A stretch of DNA of 64,000 nt, from positions 3,229 to 67,228 of the forward strand of contig CAZAOK010000007.1 of assembly GCA_964486725.1 (NCBI GenBank). The letters are read 5' to 3'. The stretch's first letter is position 1, and the number at the start of each line of letters is the position of its first letter. This document shows, one piece after another, positions 52,074 to 61,329 of the stretch. This DNA comes from M55B154 sp964486725. GTDB lineage: Bacteria; Spirochaetota; UBA4802; UB4802. The notes beneath the pieces were generated by a model that saw only the letters and a program-made list of their open reading frames with translations, was not told the DNA's origin and did not search any database. The translations under genes and the position numbers were made by a program.

Positions 52074-53147
52074 ATGGATATGGATGAAACCTACACACTT
52101 GAACTATCCATGCAGGATTTGAATGAAGAGGAAAAAGCGAAATTCAATGATATTTATAACAATTTCAACATTGAAGACAATAAAAGTATAATTGAATTCG
52201 GCACTGAAGCCCAGCGGGATATTGCACTTTTTTCTGATACTATTCTTGATTCAATTAGGGCAAAAGATAGCGGATATGTTGGCGATATACTTTCGGATCT
52301 AATGTTAAAACTGGATGACCTGAAAGTTAAAAATATCTCATCATCGGGAGGTTATTTTGAAAAAATCCCCTTTCTGAAAAACTTTGCAACAAGTATTAAA
52401 AAGTTTATGAACAGGTATGAACGTCTCAGTTCTGAACTTGATAAAATAATACAGCAGCTGGATGAGAGCAGGGTGCAGTTATTAAAGGATGTCACAATGC
52501 TGGATAATCTTTATGAAAAGAATCTTGATTACATGAAGGCATTGAATGTGTATATCATGGCCGGGCAAAAGAAAGTCGAAGAATTGAAGGAACACGAACT
52601 TCCAGTGCTGATGCAAAAGGCAGCAGAGTCACCTGACCCCGCATTATCACAAAAAGCTAAAGACCTGTCACAACAGATAAATCGTTTTGAAAAAAAGTTG
52701 CATGACTTGAAATTAAGCAGGATGATATCACTGCAAACTGCTCCACAGATACGGCTGATTCAAAGTAATGACCAGGTATTAGTTGAGAAGATACAGACGT
52801 CAATTTTAAATACTATTCCCCTGTGGAAAAACCAGGTTGTTATCGCCATAAGCCTGTTTCGGCAAAAAAATGCGTACCAGATGCAGCGTTCCGTTACGGA
52901 AACTACTAATGATTTGTTAAAAACAAATGCTGAATTGCTCAAGGAGAATTCCCGGGAAGTGGCGCTGGAGTCTGAGCGGGGTATTGTTGAACTTGAAACA
53001 TTGAAGTCTGTACATGAAAATCTTATGTCCACCATATCTGAAACCCTTAATATCCAAAGAGAGGGCAGGGCAAAAAGGCAGCATGTGGAAAACCAGTTGC
53101 TGAAGCTGGAAAATGATCTTAAAAAAAGACTTCTTGATGTTGAATAA
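52074..53147 (+). CDS. TelA-family protein
   Basis: 357 residues, cytoplasmic and mostly helical. It matches the TelA/toxic-anion-resistance family (PF05816): YEKNLDYMKALNVYIMAGQKKVEEL, then a helical core ending TAPQIRLIQSNDQVLVEKIQTSILNTIPLWKNQVVIAISLFRQ. TelA proteins were named from tellurite resistance but more generally affect envelope stress, antibiotic and phage tolerance; the biochemical role is unknown. GGGGGCGG lies before the ATG. It is 35 bases after the flotillin gene, so the NfeD-flotillin-TelA set is likely one unit. A hairpin follows. Confidence 0.85.
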   Translation: MDMDETYTLELSMQDLNEEEKAKFNDIYNNFNIEDNKSIIEFGTEAQRDIALFSDTILDSIRAKDSGYVGDILSDLMLKLDDLKVKNISSSGGYFEKIPFLKNFATSIKKFMNRYERLSSELDKIIQQLDESRVQLLKDVTMLDNLYEKNLDYMKALNVYIMAGQKKVEELKEHELPVLMQKAAESPDPALSQKAKDLSQQINRFEKKLHDLKLSRMISLQTAPQIRLIQSNDQVLVEKIQTSILNTIPLWKNQVVIAISLFRQKNAYQMQRSVTETTNDLLKTNAELLKENSREVALESERGIVELETLKSVHENLMSTISETLNIQREGRAKRQHVENQLLKLENDLKKRLLDVE

Positions 53148-53148
53148 T

Positions 53149-53172
53149 CCCCGGGTTGAAGATAACCCGGGG
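53149..53172. terminator. hairpin between convergent telA-like and mtnP genes
   Basis: CCCCGGGTT/AACCCGGGG (9 bp, 53149-53157 with 53164-53172), loop GAAGAT. No T-tract on either side, so it may be a weak terminator or a processing hairpin. Confidence 0.5.
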
Positions 53173-53183
53173 CCAAAATGTGG

Positions 53184-54044
53184 TTAAAAATAATCAGGTA
53201 AAATGGTCTTTAACTTTTTCTTCTGTTCAGGATCCTGCTTTTCCGGTGCGGTGATAACCGCGAATTTCGATGCCTCGGCGCAGCCGCAGTCTCTTTTACC
53301 CCCAAGTTCCGGAAGTATTGCCTTAAGCAGTGCTTTGGCGTTATCGGCGTTCCTGGTGAGGTTTGCCACAACCATGTCCACGGTAACGTGATCCCCGTCA
53401 TCTTTCCAGCAGTCGTAATCAGTGCTCATGCAGATAACGGTATAGCACATCTCGGCTTCACGGGCCAGCTTGGCCTCGGGTAATGTGCTCATGTTTATCA
53501 CACCGGCATTCCATGAACGATACAGGTGGCTCTCAGCCCTGCTGGAGAAGGCGGGACCCTCCATGCAGATCAGGGTTTCTCCGGTGTGCATCACGATGCC
53601 CAGTTTTTCGGCGGTTTTGGGTATGATCTTTTGCATTCTTTCACAGAAGGGGTCGGCAAAAGCCACGTGCCCCACTACGCCATTCCCGTAGAAGGTAGAA
53701 GCACGGCTTTTTGTGCGGTCAATTACCTGTTGAGGCAGTACAAAATCAAGGGGACGTATCTCTTCTTTCAGGCTTCCTACGGCAGAAAAGGCAATGATTT
53801 CTTCAACACCGGTCATTTTCAAGGCCGCGATATTTGCCCTGAAATTAATTTCATGCGGCATCACGTAATGACCTCTCCCGTGTCTTGGAAGAAACGCGGC
53901 CCTTACACCGTTTACGTCGGCAATTGTGATTGAATCTGACGGGGATCCCCAGGGGGTATCAATGTTTACTTCTTCAATGATATCAACCCCCTCAATTTCG
54001 TATAAACCTGATCCGCCAATTATCCCGATGGATGCTTTTTTCAC
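53184..54044 (-). CDS. mtnP: S-methyl-5'-thioadenosine phosphorylase
   Basis: 286 residues of the purine nucleoside phosphorylase family, MTAP branch: IGIIGGSGLYEI at the start, LPRHGRGHYVMPHEINFRANI, FSAVGSLKE, and the substrate segment EGPAFSSRAESHLYRSW...GVINMSTLPEAKLAREAEM. NMS with a following T (instead of NMT) and the TDYDCWKDD stretch support methylthioadenosine over guanosine as substrate. It splits methylthioadenosine with phosphate in methionine salvage. A MITE (copy D) sits 32 bases upstream of the start codon, in what should be the promoter region. Confidence 0.92.
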   Translation of the reverse strand: MKKASIGIIGGSGLYEIEGVDIIEEVNIDTPWGSPSDSITIADVNGVRAAFLPRHGRGHYVMPHEINFRANIAALKMTGVEEIIAFSAVGSLKEEIRPLDFVLPQQVIDRTKSRASTFYGNGVVGHVAFADPFCERMQKIIPKTAEKLGIVMHTGETLICMEGPAFSSRAESHLYRSWNAGVINMSTLPEAKLAREAEMCYTVICMSTDYDCWKDDGDHVTVDMVVANLTRNADNAKALLKAILPELGGKRDCGCAEASKFAVITAPEKQDPEQKKKLKTILPDYF

Positions 54045-54075
54045 GATATGCTCCTTGTTTGAATAGTAGTATACA

Positions 54076-54196
54076 GTAACTACTCAGCTGTCATGATTAA
54101 AAGTTTCAATTATCGTAAAATGAATAATAATATTATGCTCCCCTCGCCGAAGGCGGGGGGAGATGATCAATATTTTAGTAATAGCTGAGTAGTCAC
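54076..54196. mobile_element. MITE copy D (121 bp, inverted relative to B and C)
   Basis: It begins GTAACTACTCAGCTGTCATGATTAAAA and ends TAATAGCTGAGTAGTCAC, the reverse of copy C. The flanks AGTATACA (54068-54075) and GTATAACA (54197-54204) agree apart from a small shift, compatible with a decayed duplication. The central hairpin has CTCCCCTCGCCGAAGGCGGGGGGAG. It lies between the kinase gene's stop codon and the mtnP start. Confidence 0.8.
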
Positions 54197-54250
54197 GTAT
54201 AACAGTACAACTGTAGTGTTTCAGAAGGTTGTAGTGCAAGTAAATTTTAC

Positions 54251-56566
54251 TTACCTGGAATCGTCACAGGATACAAAACGGCATAACATCTGACTTATTT
54301 CGGATATATCAAATGGCTTTTTCACGTAACCGAAAGCCCCTTCCCTGTCAACTATGTCCTTTATGTGATCTTCCTGGAATATACCGGTGATGAAGATTAT
54401 TTTCTGACCGGGTTTCTTCTTATGAATTTCCCTGAAGGCATCTATGCCGGAAAGGGCCGGCATGGAAACGTCCATGAAAACAAGATGGTAATCTTTTCCC
54501 AGGCAGATATCCCGGGCTTCAGCACCGTTTGTGGCAAAATCAACTGTTCCTACCTTCAATGATCGTAACAGGGTCGCAAAGAGTTCACGTATTGCATCAT
54601 CATCATCGGCAACAAGTATGGTGAGATCCTGCAAATCTGGTGAAATGCCAGTATGCGGCATATTATTCTCAGAAAAATACGTGGTTGAGTGTTTAGGAAG
54701 TTCCAATATGAATTCCGTTTCTTTCCCGGGTGTGCTTGAAAAATATAACTTGCCCCTGTGCTGTTCAATAATGTTTCTGGAAATGGATAAACCCATTCCC
54801 GTGCCGATAATGTTGAGCCTGCCACCCTGCTTGGTGGTGAAGAATGGATTAAATATGTCATCTGCAATTGAAGGGTCAATTCCTGTTCCCGTATCATGGA
54901 AACGGATGACGGCTTTCCCGTCTGTCTCTTCAACGGTGATGGTTATGGTGCCACTTCCCTTGAGCTTTATGGCGTGGACAGCATTCAGTATGAGGTTCAG
55001 GAATACCTGCTGAAGTAATGCCCTGTCTACCATAACCTGGGGAGTATCTTTGAATTTACGTATCAGCACGATATCATCTTTCAGGAGGATCTTCTCCTGG
55101 ATTTTCAGTATCTCATCAATTAATTCTGTGACATCACAACGTTGCTTGTTTTTTATTTCATTCTGGCTGAGCATTGAAAGATTACGGAGTATGGTTCCCC
55201 CCTGCTCGGTCATCTTTTCAATAACACCCATTGCTTTCCTGGTGGAGGGTATGTCATCAAGATTGTTGACAGTATACTGCACGTATCCACGGATGCTGGT
55301 TAGTATGTTGTTAAACTCGTGGGTGATTCCCGATGCCAGTTCACCTATGGCGGAGAGGCGCTCAGAAAGCAACAGTTTGTCCCAGAGCTTTTTATGATCA
55401 GTGATGTTTCTCCAGAGTACCTGGTGAAATCGCTGGTCATTGATGAGAAGAGGGGTGATGCTTATTTCAAAAATCAGGTCGTGTCCGCGGTATGAGGCGC
55501 CCCTTAGTTCCAGTGTCGCATGTTTCTCATCATTACGCATCGTTGCCAGGAGTTTTTCATAGTCTTCTTCTATGAGTAGATCGCTGAAATGGATATCAGA
55601 GACGAATACATAAGGAGGATATTCAAATATATCCAGAAATGACTGGTTCATGTAGACTACCTGGTCTTCAGATGAAAGGGTAACACCATCCGGGAGATTA
55701 TCTACAAGGGTTCTGTATTTATGTTCTGTTTTTATCAGCATCCCCTCGGTTTTTTTCTGCCGGGTAATATTGATTCCGATAAGCAGATTTGCTTCGATAC
55801 TGTTATGCAACGTGATCTGTTCGCCGGTTATCAGAAGGTCGTGCTGTTGTCCTTCAAAGTTAAATTCTATCTCGATCTCCCGCTGGTCATCCTGGTTCTC
55901 AATGGCAGTGAACAGCGTGTCCAGCTTTTCCGGGGTTCCTGTCATATCGTGAATTTTTCTGCCATATAGCATTTTTTTGACGTTCTGAAACTGTGTAAAG
56001 TATTGCCTGTGCAGGGTAAAATATATGATATTACCCTGCCTGGTGGTAGCGCATATTACCGTCGGGTGCAGTTTCATCAGCGCGTTGAACATAATGTTTT
56101 TTGAAAGGGCACGATGAATAGTACGGGAAAGAAAACTTTCTGCCGTGTAAATAAGGGCATTTAATGGTGCCGAAGGATATGTACGCACTGTGCCTGTGTG
56201 TTCATCAAAGGGGATAAAACGGGGTATGGTGGCACATTCAATTACACCAGGCAGTCCGGCTTCAACGAAACGTTTTCTGAATCGTGAGGACACTACAAAA
56301 TCAGTGGCAAATAATATGTGAGGAGGCATTGGATCCATGGTAGAAATGTGCTGCAGCATCTCCATGGATTCGGTGATGGTGTATATGCTGATGGGAATAA
56401 TAACACAGCAGGACGGTTTATTGGGAATCGCATCCTTGCTGGTAATAATGCTGTAAGGTACCTTGTTCTTGCCAAGAAACTGCTCAAGCGTACGATGCAG
56501 GGTGCTTTCTGTTTTTAGAAATATCACCTTTTCTATGGCATGGTTATGCAGAAAATCACTTATCAT
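54251..56566 (-). CDS. hybrid sensor histidine kinase (PAS, kinase, receiver)
   Basis: 771 residues, no membrane segment, so a cytoplasmic sensor. The N-terminal 270 residues include a receiver- or sensor-like region of unclear type. A PAS domain (about 280-395, LVDNLPDGVTLSSEDQVVYMNQSFLDIFEY) follows. The phospho-acceptor is H416 (SAIGELASGITHEFNN), then an HATPase domain with N box and G boxes (FHDTGTGIDP, GTGMGLSISRNIIEQH). The C-terminal receiver (about 645-770) has the DDD acidic pocket (LVADDDDAIREL), the phospho-Asp (LVFMDVSMP) and the KKPFD Lys. It has no adjacent response regulator, so a phosphorelay to a distant partner is likely. Confidence 0.88.
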   Translation of the reverse strand: MISDFLHNHAIEKVIFLKTESTLHRTLEQFLGKNKVPYSIITSKDAIPNKPSCCVIIPISIYTITESMEMLQHISTMDPMPPHILFATDFVVSSRFRKRFVEAGLPGVIECATIPRFIPFDEHTGTVRTYPSAPLNALIYTAESFLSRTIHRALSKNIMFNALMKLHPTVICATTRQGNIIYFTLHRQYFTQFQNVKKMLYGRKIHDMTGTPEKLDTLFTAIENQDDQREIEIEFNFEGQQHDLLITGEQITLHNSIEANLLIGINITRQKKTEGMLIKTEHKYRTLVDNLPDGVTLSSEDQVVYMNQSFLDIFEYPPYVFVSDIHFSDLLIEEDYEKLLATMRNDEKHATLELRGASYRGHDLIFEISITPLLINDQRFHQVLWRNITDHKKLWDKLLLSERLSAIGELASGITHEFNNILTSIRGYVQYTVNNLDDIPSTRKAMGVIEKMTEQGGTILRNLSMLSQNEIKNKQRCDVTELIDEILKIQEKILLKDDIVLIRKFKDTPQVMVDRALLQQVFLNLILNAVHAIKLKGSGTITITVEETDGKAVIRFHDTGTGIDPSIADDIFNPFFTTKQGGRLNIIGTGMGLSISRNIIEQHRGKLYFSSTPGKETEFILELPKHSTTYFSENNMPHTGISPDLQDLTILVADDDDAIRELFATLLRSLKVGTVDFATNGAEARDICLGKDYHLVFMDVSMPALSGIDAFREIHKKKPGQKIIFITGIFQEDHIKDIVDREGAFGYVKKPFDISEISQMLCRFVSCDDSR

Positions 56567-56661
56567 GTCCCCTGATGATGCCGTATGGTTTAGATTGACA
56601 GTATATGCTTCTCCATTCTATCCAGTTTTCTTTTCAGTTCAATGCATTTTTTACAAAATAT

Positions 56662-56805
56662 GTAACTACTCAGCTATGACTAAAATATTGATCATTTGCT
56701 TCATAATGGAAAGGAATTGTATCATCTCCCCCCGCCTTCGGCGGGGGGAGATGATGAATTATTATTCATTTTATAATAATTTTGATTATTCAGTATGACA
56801 ACTAT
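56662..56805. mobile_element. MITE copy C (about 144 bp, right end truncated)
   Basis: Left end GTAACTACTCAGCTATGAC is intact at 56662-56680. The central hairpin ATCATCTCCCCCCGCC and its complement lies at 56721-56755, and the right part runs through TTTTGATTATTCAGTATGACA. The last terminal bases are replaced by the end of the acyl-CoA synthetase gene, whose TAG is at 56802-56804. It lies upstream of the kinase gene. Confidence 0.8.
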
Positions 56806-58958
56806 TCCCGGTCATTGTTTGCCAGGACAATGAGTGCGTCAACGGCTACAGGCCTGCTCCCTTCTATGATGATGGGATTGCAGTCTATCTCGGATATTTC
56901 CGGATGCAGCACCGGTATAAAACTTAATTGCTGAATCAAGCGCGCAAGGGCATCCAGGTTTACCGGGGGCATGTTGCGGAATTCACCAAGCAAACGGCGG
57001 CCCCTGATGTCCTCAAACATCTCACCCGCTTCATCTAATGAAAGGGGGGCAACCCGGAAGGCAGTATCACGCAGTCCCTCGGTGAAGATGCCACCCAGGC
57101 CAAAAAGCACTGCAGGGCCAAAACCCTGCTGCCGAACGGTTCCGGCCATGAATTCTCTTGAGCCTTCCACCATGTGATAGATGAGCACGGGAACATCCAT
57201 TCCGGCCCTTTTCTGAAGAAGCCTGTAGGTTTGGCGTACTTCTTCACCTGTAGAAATATTTAATCCGATAAGTCCTTTTTCTGTCTTGTGCAGTATATCA
57301 TGATGCAGTGCCTTCATTACGACTGGAAATCCGGCACTTTCTGCGCTGTGGATTGCTTCATCTTCAGAGTTGGCGATATATTCATCAGGTACGGGTATAC
57401 CGTAGAGTTTTAACAGTTTTTTAGCGTCATGCTCATCCAGCGAGTTTCTTTTTTCTTTCAAAGCTTTTTGCAGAATGGCTGAAGCTTCAGGATCTGCTGC
57501 GGGCAGTTCCGGTTGTGTATATGGCTGACGAAGTGTTACCCGGTGATACTGCAGCATGGAAACCATGGCCCGTGCTGTTTTTTCAGGGGCGTCAAAATGG
57601 GGAACGTCGTTTTCATGGTACATCCGGGTAAAGTCATCGTCAGAATCAAAAAATGATGATACTGTCACAGGTATGCCGTAGGTATGGGGCAGTTTTCCGG
57701 GACTTTCAAAATCAGAAGGCATCATGGAAAGTATATCTTCGATAGGGGCGTTATTGACAAGTTCTCTGATATGAGGATATATGGCCTCAATAAAGCCATA
57801 CCTGAACGCCCCGTGAAGAACGATGGCATCAACCTCTCCGCTTTCCATTACGAGCCGCGGAATCTCTGTGGCCAGCACATCAAGGTTGAGATTAAAGGTG
57901 ATGTCAACCGGGTTGCCGGATGGCGCGTGGGGTGGTATCAGGGGTTTAATTTTCTCTTGCAGGGATGGTGAAAACGGCGGTACATCGAATCCTCCCATCT
58001 CGCAGGTGTTCGCCATTGCGGTGCCGGGTCCGCCGGAATTTGTGAGTACCCCCAGCCTGTTCCCTTTCAGCATGGGTTGTGTGGCAAGTGTCCAGCCGTG
58101 ACCGTAGAGATCTTCAACGGAATGCATCTGCAATATGCCCGCCTGGCGAAAGAGTCCCTCGTACAGGTGATCTGGTCCTGCCATGGCTCCGGTATGACTG
58201 AGGCCTTTTCGTGCACCTGCCTTTGAGCCGCCAACGTAATGCGCCATGACAGGCTTGTGGGGGGTGATGCGACGGGCAACCTCGAGAAAACGCGGGATGT
58301 TTCGTATTCCTTCAATGTAGAGTGCGATGGCACGGGTTTGACTGTCTTCACCCAGGTATTCGAGGGCGTCAATGATATTCATATTGGCTTCGTTGCCCAC
58401 GCTGATCGCCTTGCTGAATCGTATACCATGCTTGCGAAGATAGGGGAGGGACTGGGTGACATAGGTGCCGCTTTGAGAGATGAACCCGAGATATCCGGGT
58501 TTCTCTGTGAGTGCGGCCACGGTGGTGTTCAATGAAATTTCGGTATTGATGATCCCCATGCAGTTGGGTCCTATGAATCGAATCTGGTATTTCTCGGCTA
58601 TACTGTTTATTTTGTCCTCGAGGTCACGGCCGTCATCACCAACTTCCCTGAATCCCGCGGTTATTATAATGGCGCGGCGTGTTCCTTTCTTCCCGAAATC
58701 TTCAAGCAGGCCGGGTACTGCTGCAGCGGGTATTACGAAAATAGCAAGGTCTGGTGTTTCCGGGATATCTTCAACATTTTGATATGCCGGCAGGCCCAGT
58801 GTAACTTTTTCTGTGGGATGTACAGGGAATAGTTTCCCATCGAACCCATCCTTCAGGATGCTCAGCGCGTGCATTGTTCCCATCTTCATGGGATTATTTG
58901 AAGCCCCAACTATGGCTATAGACCGGGGGTTCATCAGGCTTTTGAAAGGGTTGTCCAT
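56802..58958 (-). CDS. ADP-forming acetyl/acyl-CoA synthetase (fused alpha-beta)
   Basis: 718 residues. Domains in order: CoA-binding Rossmann (about 5-130, NPRSIAIVGASNNPMKMG), succinyl-CoA-ligase-like with the phospho-histidine loop GLSHTGAMAG (about 255), and an ATP-grasp (about 495-715, AKKLLKLYGIPVPDE ... FPVVMKALHHDILHKTEKGLI). It converts acetyl-CoA or another acyl-CoA plus ADP and phosphate to the acid, CoA and ATP, an energy-conserving step in fermenters. There is no C-terminal acetyltransferase (GNAT) domain, so it is not the Pat-type protein acetylase. Upstream of the kinase gene, with a truncated MITE between them. Confidence 0.9.
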   Translation of the reverse strand: MDNPFKSLMNPRSIAIVGASNNPMKMGTMHALSILKDGFDGKLFPVHPTEKVTLGLPAYQNVEDIPETPDLAIFVIPAAAVPGLLEDFGKKGTRRAIIITAGFREVGDDGRDLEDKINSIAEKYQIRFIGPNCMGIINTEISLNTTVAALTEKPGYLGFISQSGTYVTQSLPYLRKHGIRFSKAISVGNEANMNIIDALEYLGEDSQTRAIALYIEGIRNIPRFLEVARRITPHKPVMAHYVGGSKAGARKGLSHTGAMAGPDHLYEGLFRQAGILQMHSVEDLYGHGWTLATQPMLKGNRLGVLTNSGGPGTAMANTCEMGGFDVPPFSPSLQEKIKPLIPPHAPSGNPVDITFNLNLDVLATEIPRLVMESGEVDAIVLHGAFRYGFIEAIYPHIRELVNNAPIEDILSMMPSDFESPGKLPHTYGIPVTVSSFFDSDDDFTRMYHENDVPHFDAPEKTARAMVSMLQYHRVTLRQPYTQPELPAADPEASAILQKALKEKRNSLDEHDAKKLLKLYGIPVPDEYIANSEDEAIHSAESAGFPVVMKALHHDILHKTEKGLIGLNISTGEEVRQTYRLLQKRAGMDVPVLIYHMVEGSREFMAGTVRQQGFGPAVLFGLGGIFTEGLRDTAFRVAPLSLDEAGEMFEDIRGRRLLGEFRNMPPVNLDALARLIQQLSFIPVLHPEISEIDCNPIIIEGSRPVAVDALIVLANNDRE

Positions 58959-59104
58959 CGGTTACTCCATGTCAATTTTTCAGTTGGATTTTGTTGTGTG
59001 ATCGTATTATAACAAATAGCCGGTAAATGCAATAATAAAATTAAAATGATATTAAGAAGGGTGCCGTTTGAATTTTCGTCCGGGTATAGTGAATGTTTTT
59101 TGAT

Positions 59105-59123
59105 TTGACGTACCGTCAGTCAA
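59105..59123. promoter_or_regulatory. candidate TetR-type operator upstream of the SDR
   Basis: TTGACGTACCGTCAGTCAA contains outer arms TTGAC/GTCAA and an inner dyad GACG-TAC-CGTC (59107-59117). This resembles operators of TetR-family fatty-acid regulators. It lies 60 bases before the SDR start; no TetR gene is in the window. Confidence 0.4.
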
Positions 59124-59182
59124 TATGTGAAATAGGGCATGGAATAATAGCAAATATACGGGTAAACCGGAGGAACGACGCC

Positions 59183-59947
59183 ATGAGTACAATCAGCTTT
59201 GATCTCAGCGGGAAAACGGCACTGGTCACGGGGGCAAGCAGGGGAATAGGTGAATCCATTGCCAAAACACTGGCAGCCCACGGGGCAGAGGTTATTCTTA
59301 CCAGCAGAAAAAGAGAATCCCTTGAAAAAGTTGAACAGGATATTAAAGAGGCGGGAGGAAAGGCTCAGTCAATTCCCTGTCACACGGGAAAGATGGAAGA
59401 AATTGATCAGCTTTTCACCCAGATAGAGAAAGAACACAAGAAACTTGACATACTAATCAACAATGCGGCCACGAATCCATATTTTGGTGACGTTCTTAAT
59501 GCAACCGAAGAAGCGTGGGACAAAACCATGAACGTGAACATGAAGGGGTATTTTTTTCTAAGCCAGAAGGCCGGGAAAATGATGGTGGAAAATGGAAGCG
59601 GCAGTATTGTAAATGTTGCCTCAATCAACGGTGTACGTCCCGCCATTATGCAGGGTATATATTCAATGACGAAGGCGGGAGTTATTGCCATGACAAAATC
59701 TTTTGCCAAGGAGCTTGCGGGTTTCAACGTGCGGGTTAACGCGCTGCTGCCGGGATTGACAGAAACGAAGTTCTCTTCAGTAATGACACAGAACGAGGAC
59801 GTGATGAACATTATTCTCCCTACTATACCTCTCCGGAGGGCGGCTGAACCCGACGAGATGGCAGGAGCGGTGCTGTACCTTGTGTCAGACGCTGCCAGTT
59901 TTACAACCGGGGCCTGCCTGGTAGTTGATGGTGGTGCCCTGGCCTGA
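59183..59947 (+). CDS. short-chain dehydrogenase/reductase (FabG-like)
   Basis: 254 residues, starting at ATG 59183 with GGAGG upstream; the frame to 59093 crosses the operator-like site. Motifs: TGASRGIG (cofactor), NNAA, catalytic Ser (NVASING), and the Y-x-x-x-K as YSMTK. It ends with the DGG segment (VVDGGAL) typical of FabG-like enzymes. An oxidoreductase of hydroxyacyl or polyol substrates; exact substrate unknown. A possible TetR operator and the acyl-CoA-related genes nearby suggest a fatty-acid role. Confidence 0.85.
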   Translation: MSTISFDLSGKTALVTGASRGIGESIAKTLAAHGAEVILTSRKRESLEKVEQDIKEAGGKAQSIPCHTGKMEEIDQLFTQIEKEHKKLDILINNAATNPYFGDVLNATEEAWDKTMNVNMKGYFFLSQKAGKMMVENGSGSIVNVASINGVRPAIMQGIYSMTKAGVIAMTKSFAKELAGFNVRVNALLPGLTETKFSSVMTQNEDVMNIILPTIPLRRAAEPDEMAGAVLYLVSDAASFTTGACLVVDGGALA

Positions 59948-60027
59948 TTCCTGGTATAAAAAATACTCTTTACCTTGTTCGTCGAATTGTCGATGATTGT
60001 AATGAGACATAAGAAGGAGTATATTTC

Positions 60028-61302
60028 ATGAATACGGTGATCGAGAACAATCTTATTGAGTTTGACAGGATGAAAACACAGGTAGAATCTTCGGTGGTGA
60101 CTTTCGCCGAGAGTCTCTCTATGCGTCAGAATATACCGATTCCAAGGATATCCTTTGAGAAGGGAGCTACCCACGTGATGTTCCCATTGCCCGAACTGAA
60201 CGAGGGGATTTTGTCCGTTTTCGTAACGATTATTAAAGATCACCTGGACCATGTGCGAATTCATTCTTACGGTGATGGGTATTATGCCTTCCAGGCCCTG
60301 CACAAGAGTCTCTTTAAGACTGAGAACATACTGGATAACTTTAAAATCGAGTTTTTCGGCCTCACCACCAATTTCAAGGCTGAAATGACAAAGAAAGGCA
60401 ACCTCTCACAGGAGGAAGTTAATTGCGTGCTTGAAATATTTCAGGCTGCCTATCGATCAATGAAGATAGACCCGGTACAGAGGCTGAAGCAGTACGGGGC
60501 AACAGTATATATTGAGAAGGGTACACTTGACTGGAGCTATATCGCGGGGTATGAAGATGTAAAACGTAAAATTCGTGAGTCCATTATCATGCCCCTTCAA
60601 AACCCCGAGGTATATGATTCAATTGCGAAGATGACCAGGAAAGTGCATGAGAGCAACAGGCCAAGTGCTATTCTGTTTGACGGGATGCCGGGGGTTGGCA
60701 AGACAACCGTGGCACGGATCATTGCCGGCGAGGTGATGATCCCGCTGGTGTACGTGCCAATCGAATCCATAATGTCAAAATGGTACGGGCAGTCATCGCA
60801 AAACCTGGCGGAAATATTTGACGCGTGTGAAGACCTTGAAGGGTGTATTCTGTTTCTTGATGAGATTGACTCACTTGCCGGCTCACGTGACCAGAACATG
60901 TTCGAGGCAACCCGGCGAATCCTGTCGGTATTACTCAGAAAGCTTGATGGCATTGATTCAATAACCAATACTATCGCTATTGGCGCCACTAACAGGAAAA
61001 AAGATCTGGATCACGCACTGATAAGCAGGTTTGACCAGTGTATACACTTCCCGCTGCCAAACGAACAGGAACGTGCGTCAATATTCGCGAATTACGCCAG
61101 GCATCTTTCACCTGAAGAACTGAAGGCTGTCGCTGCTGCAGGAGAAGGCCTTTCAGGCCGAAACATAAAGGATATCTGTGAGCAGGCAGAAAGAAGATGG
61201 GCCCGCAAGCTTCTCATAAAAAAAATGGAAGCATCAGCTCCCCCCTACGAGTATTACCGCCACACCGCCAAATCATGGAAAGAAGAACAGAACAGGCTGT
61301 AA
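60028..61302 (+). CDS. AAA ATPase, katanin/spastin-like, with a novel N-terminal domain
   Basis: 424 residues. The first 165 are an unrecognised alpha/beta domain. An AAA module follows: Walker A GMPGVGKT (219-226), pore loop KWYGQSSQN (251-259), Walker B ILFLDEIDS (274-282), sensor 1 (ATNR) and arginine finger (ISRFDQ). The KWYGxS pore loop and the LSGRNIKDICEQAERR helix resemble meiotic-clade AAA proteins (katanin, spastin, Vps4) and their bacterial relatives. It should thread a protein or remodel a complex. AGGAG lies 9 bases before the ATG. No partner gene beside it; the target is unknown. Confidence 0.8.
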   Translation: MNTVIENNLIEFDRMKTQVESSVVTFAESLSMRQNIPIPRISFEKGATHVMFPLPELNEGILSVFVTIIKDHLDHVRIHSYGDGYYAFQALHKSLFKTENILDNFKIEFFGLTTNFKAEMTKKGNLSQEEVNCVLEIFQAAYRSMKIDPVQRLKQYGATVYIEKGTLDWSYIAGYEDVKRKIRESIIMPLQNPEVYDSIAKMTRKVHESNRPSAILFDGMPGVGKTTVARIIAGEVMIPLVYVPIESIMSKWYGQSSQNLAEIFDACEDLEGCILFLDEIDSLAGSRDQNMFEATRRILSVLLRKLDGIDSITNTIAIGATNRKKDLDHALISRFDQCIHFPLPNEQERASIFANYARHLSPEELKAVAAAGEGLSGRNIKDICEQAERRWARKLLIKKMEASAPPYEYYRHTAKSWKEEQNRL

Positions 61303-61329
61303 TTCACCACAGAGGTTTCTAAAAAGATC

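Noticed and set aside
56802..58958. Pat-type protein acetyltransferase
   Set aside because: No GNAT domain at either end; the domain set is that of the ADP-forming acyl-CoA synthetase.
59407..60303. A 298-codon minus-strand frame opposite the SDR and AAA genes
   Set aside because: It spans two real genes and their intergenic region on the other strand and shows no domain.
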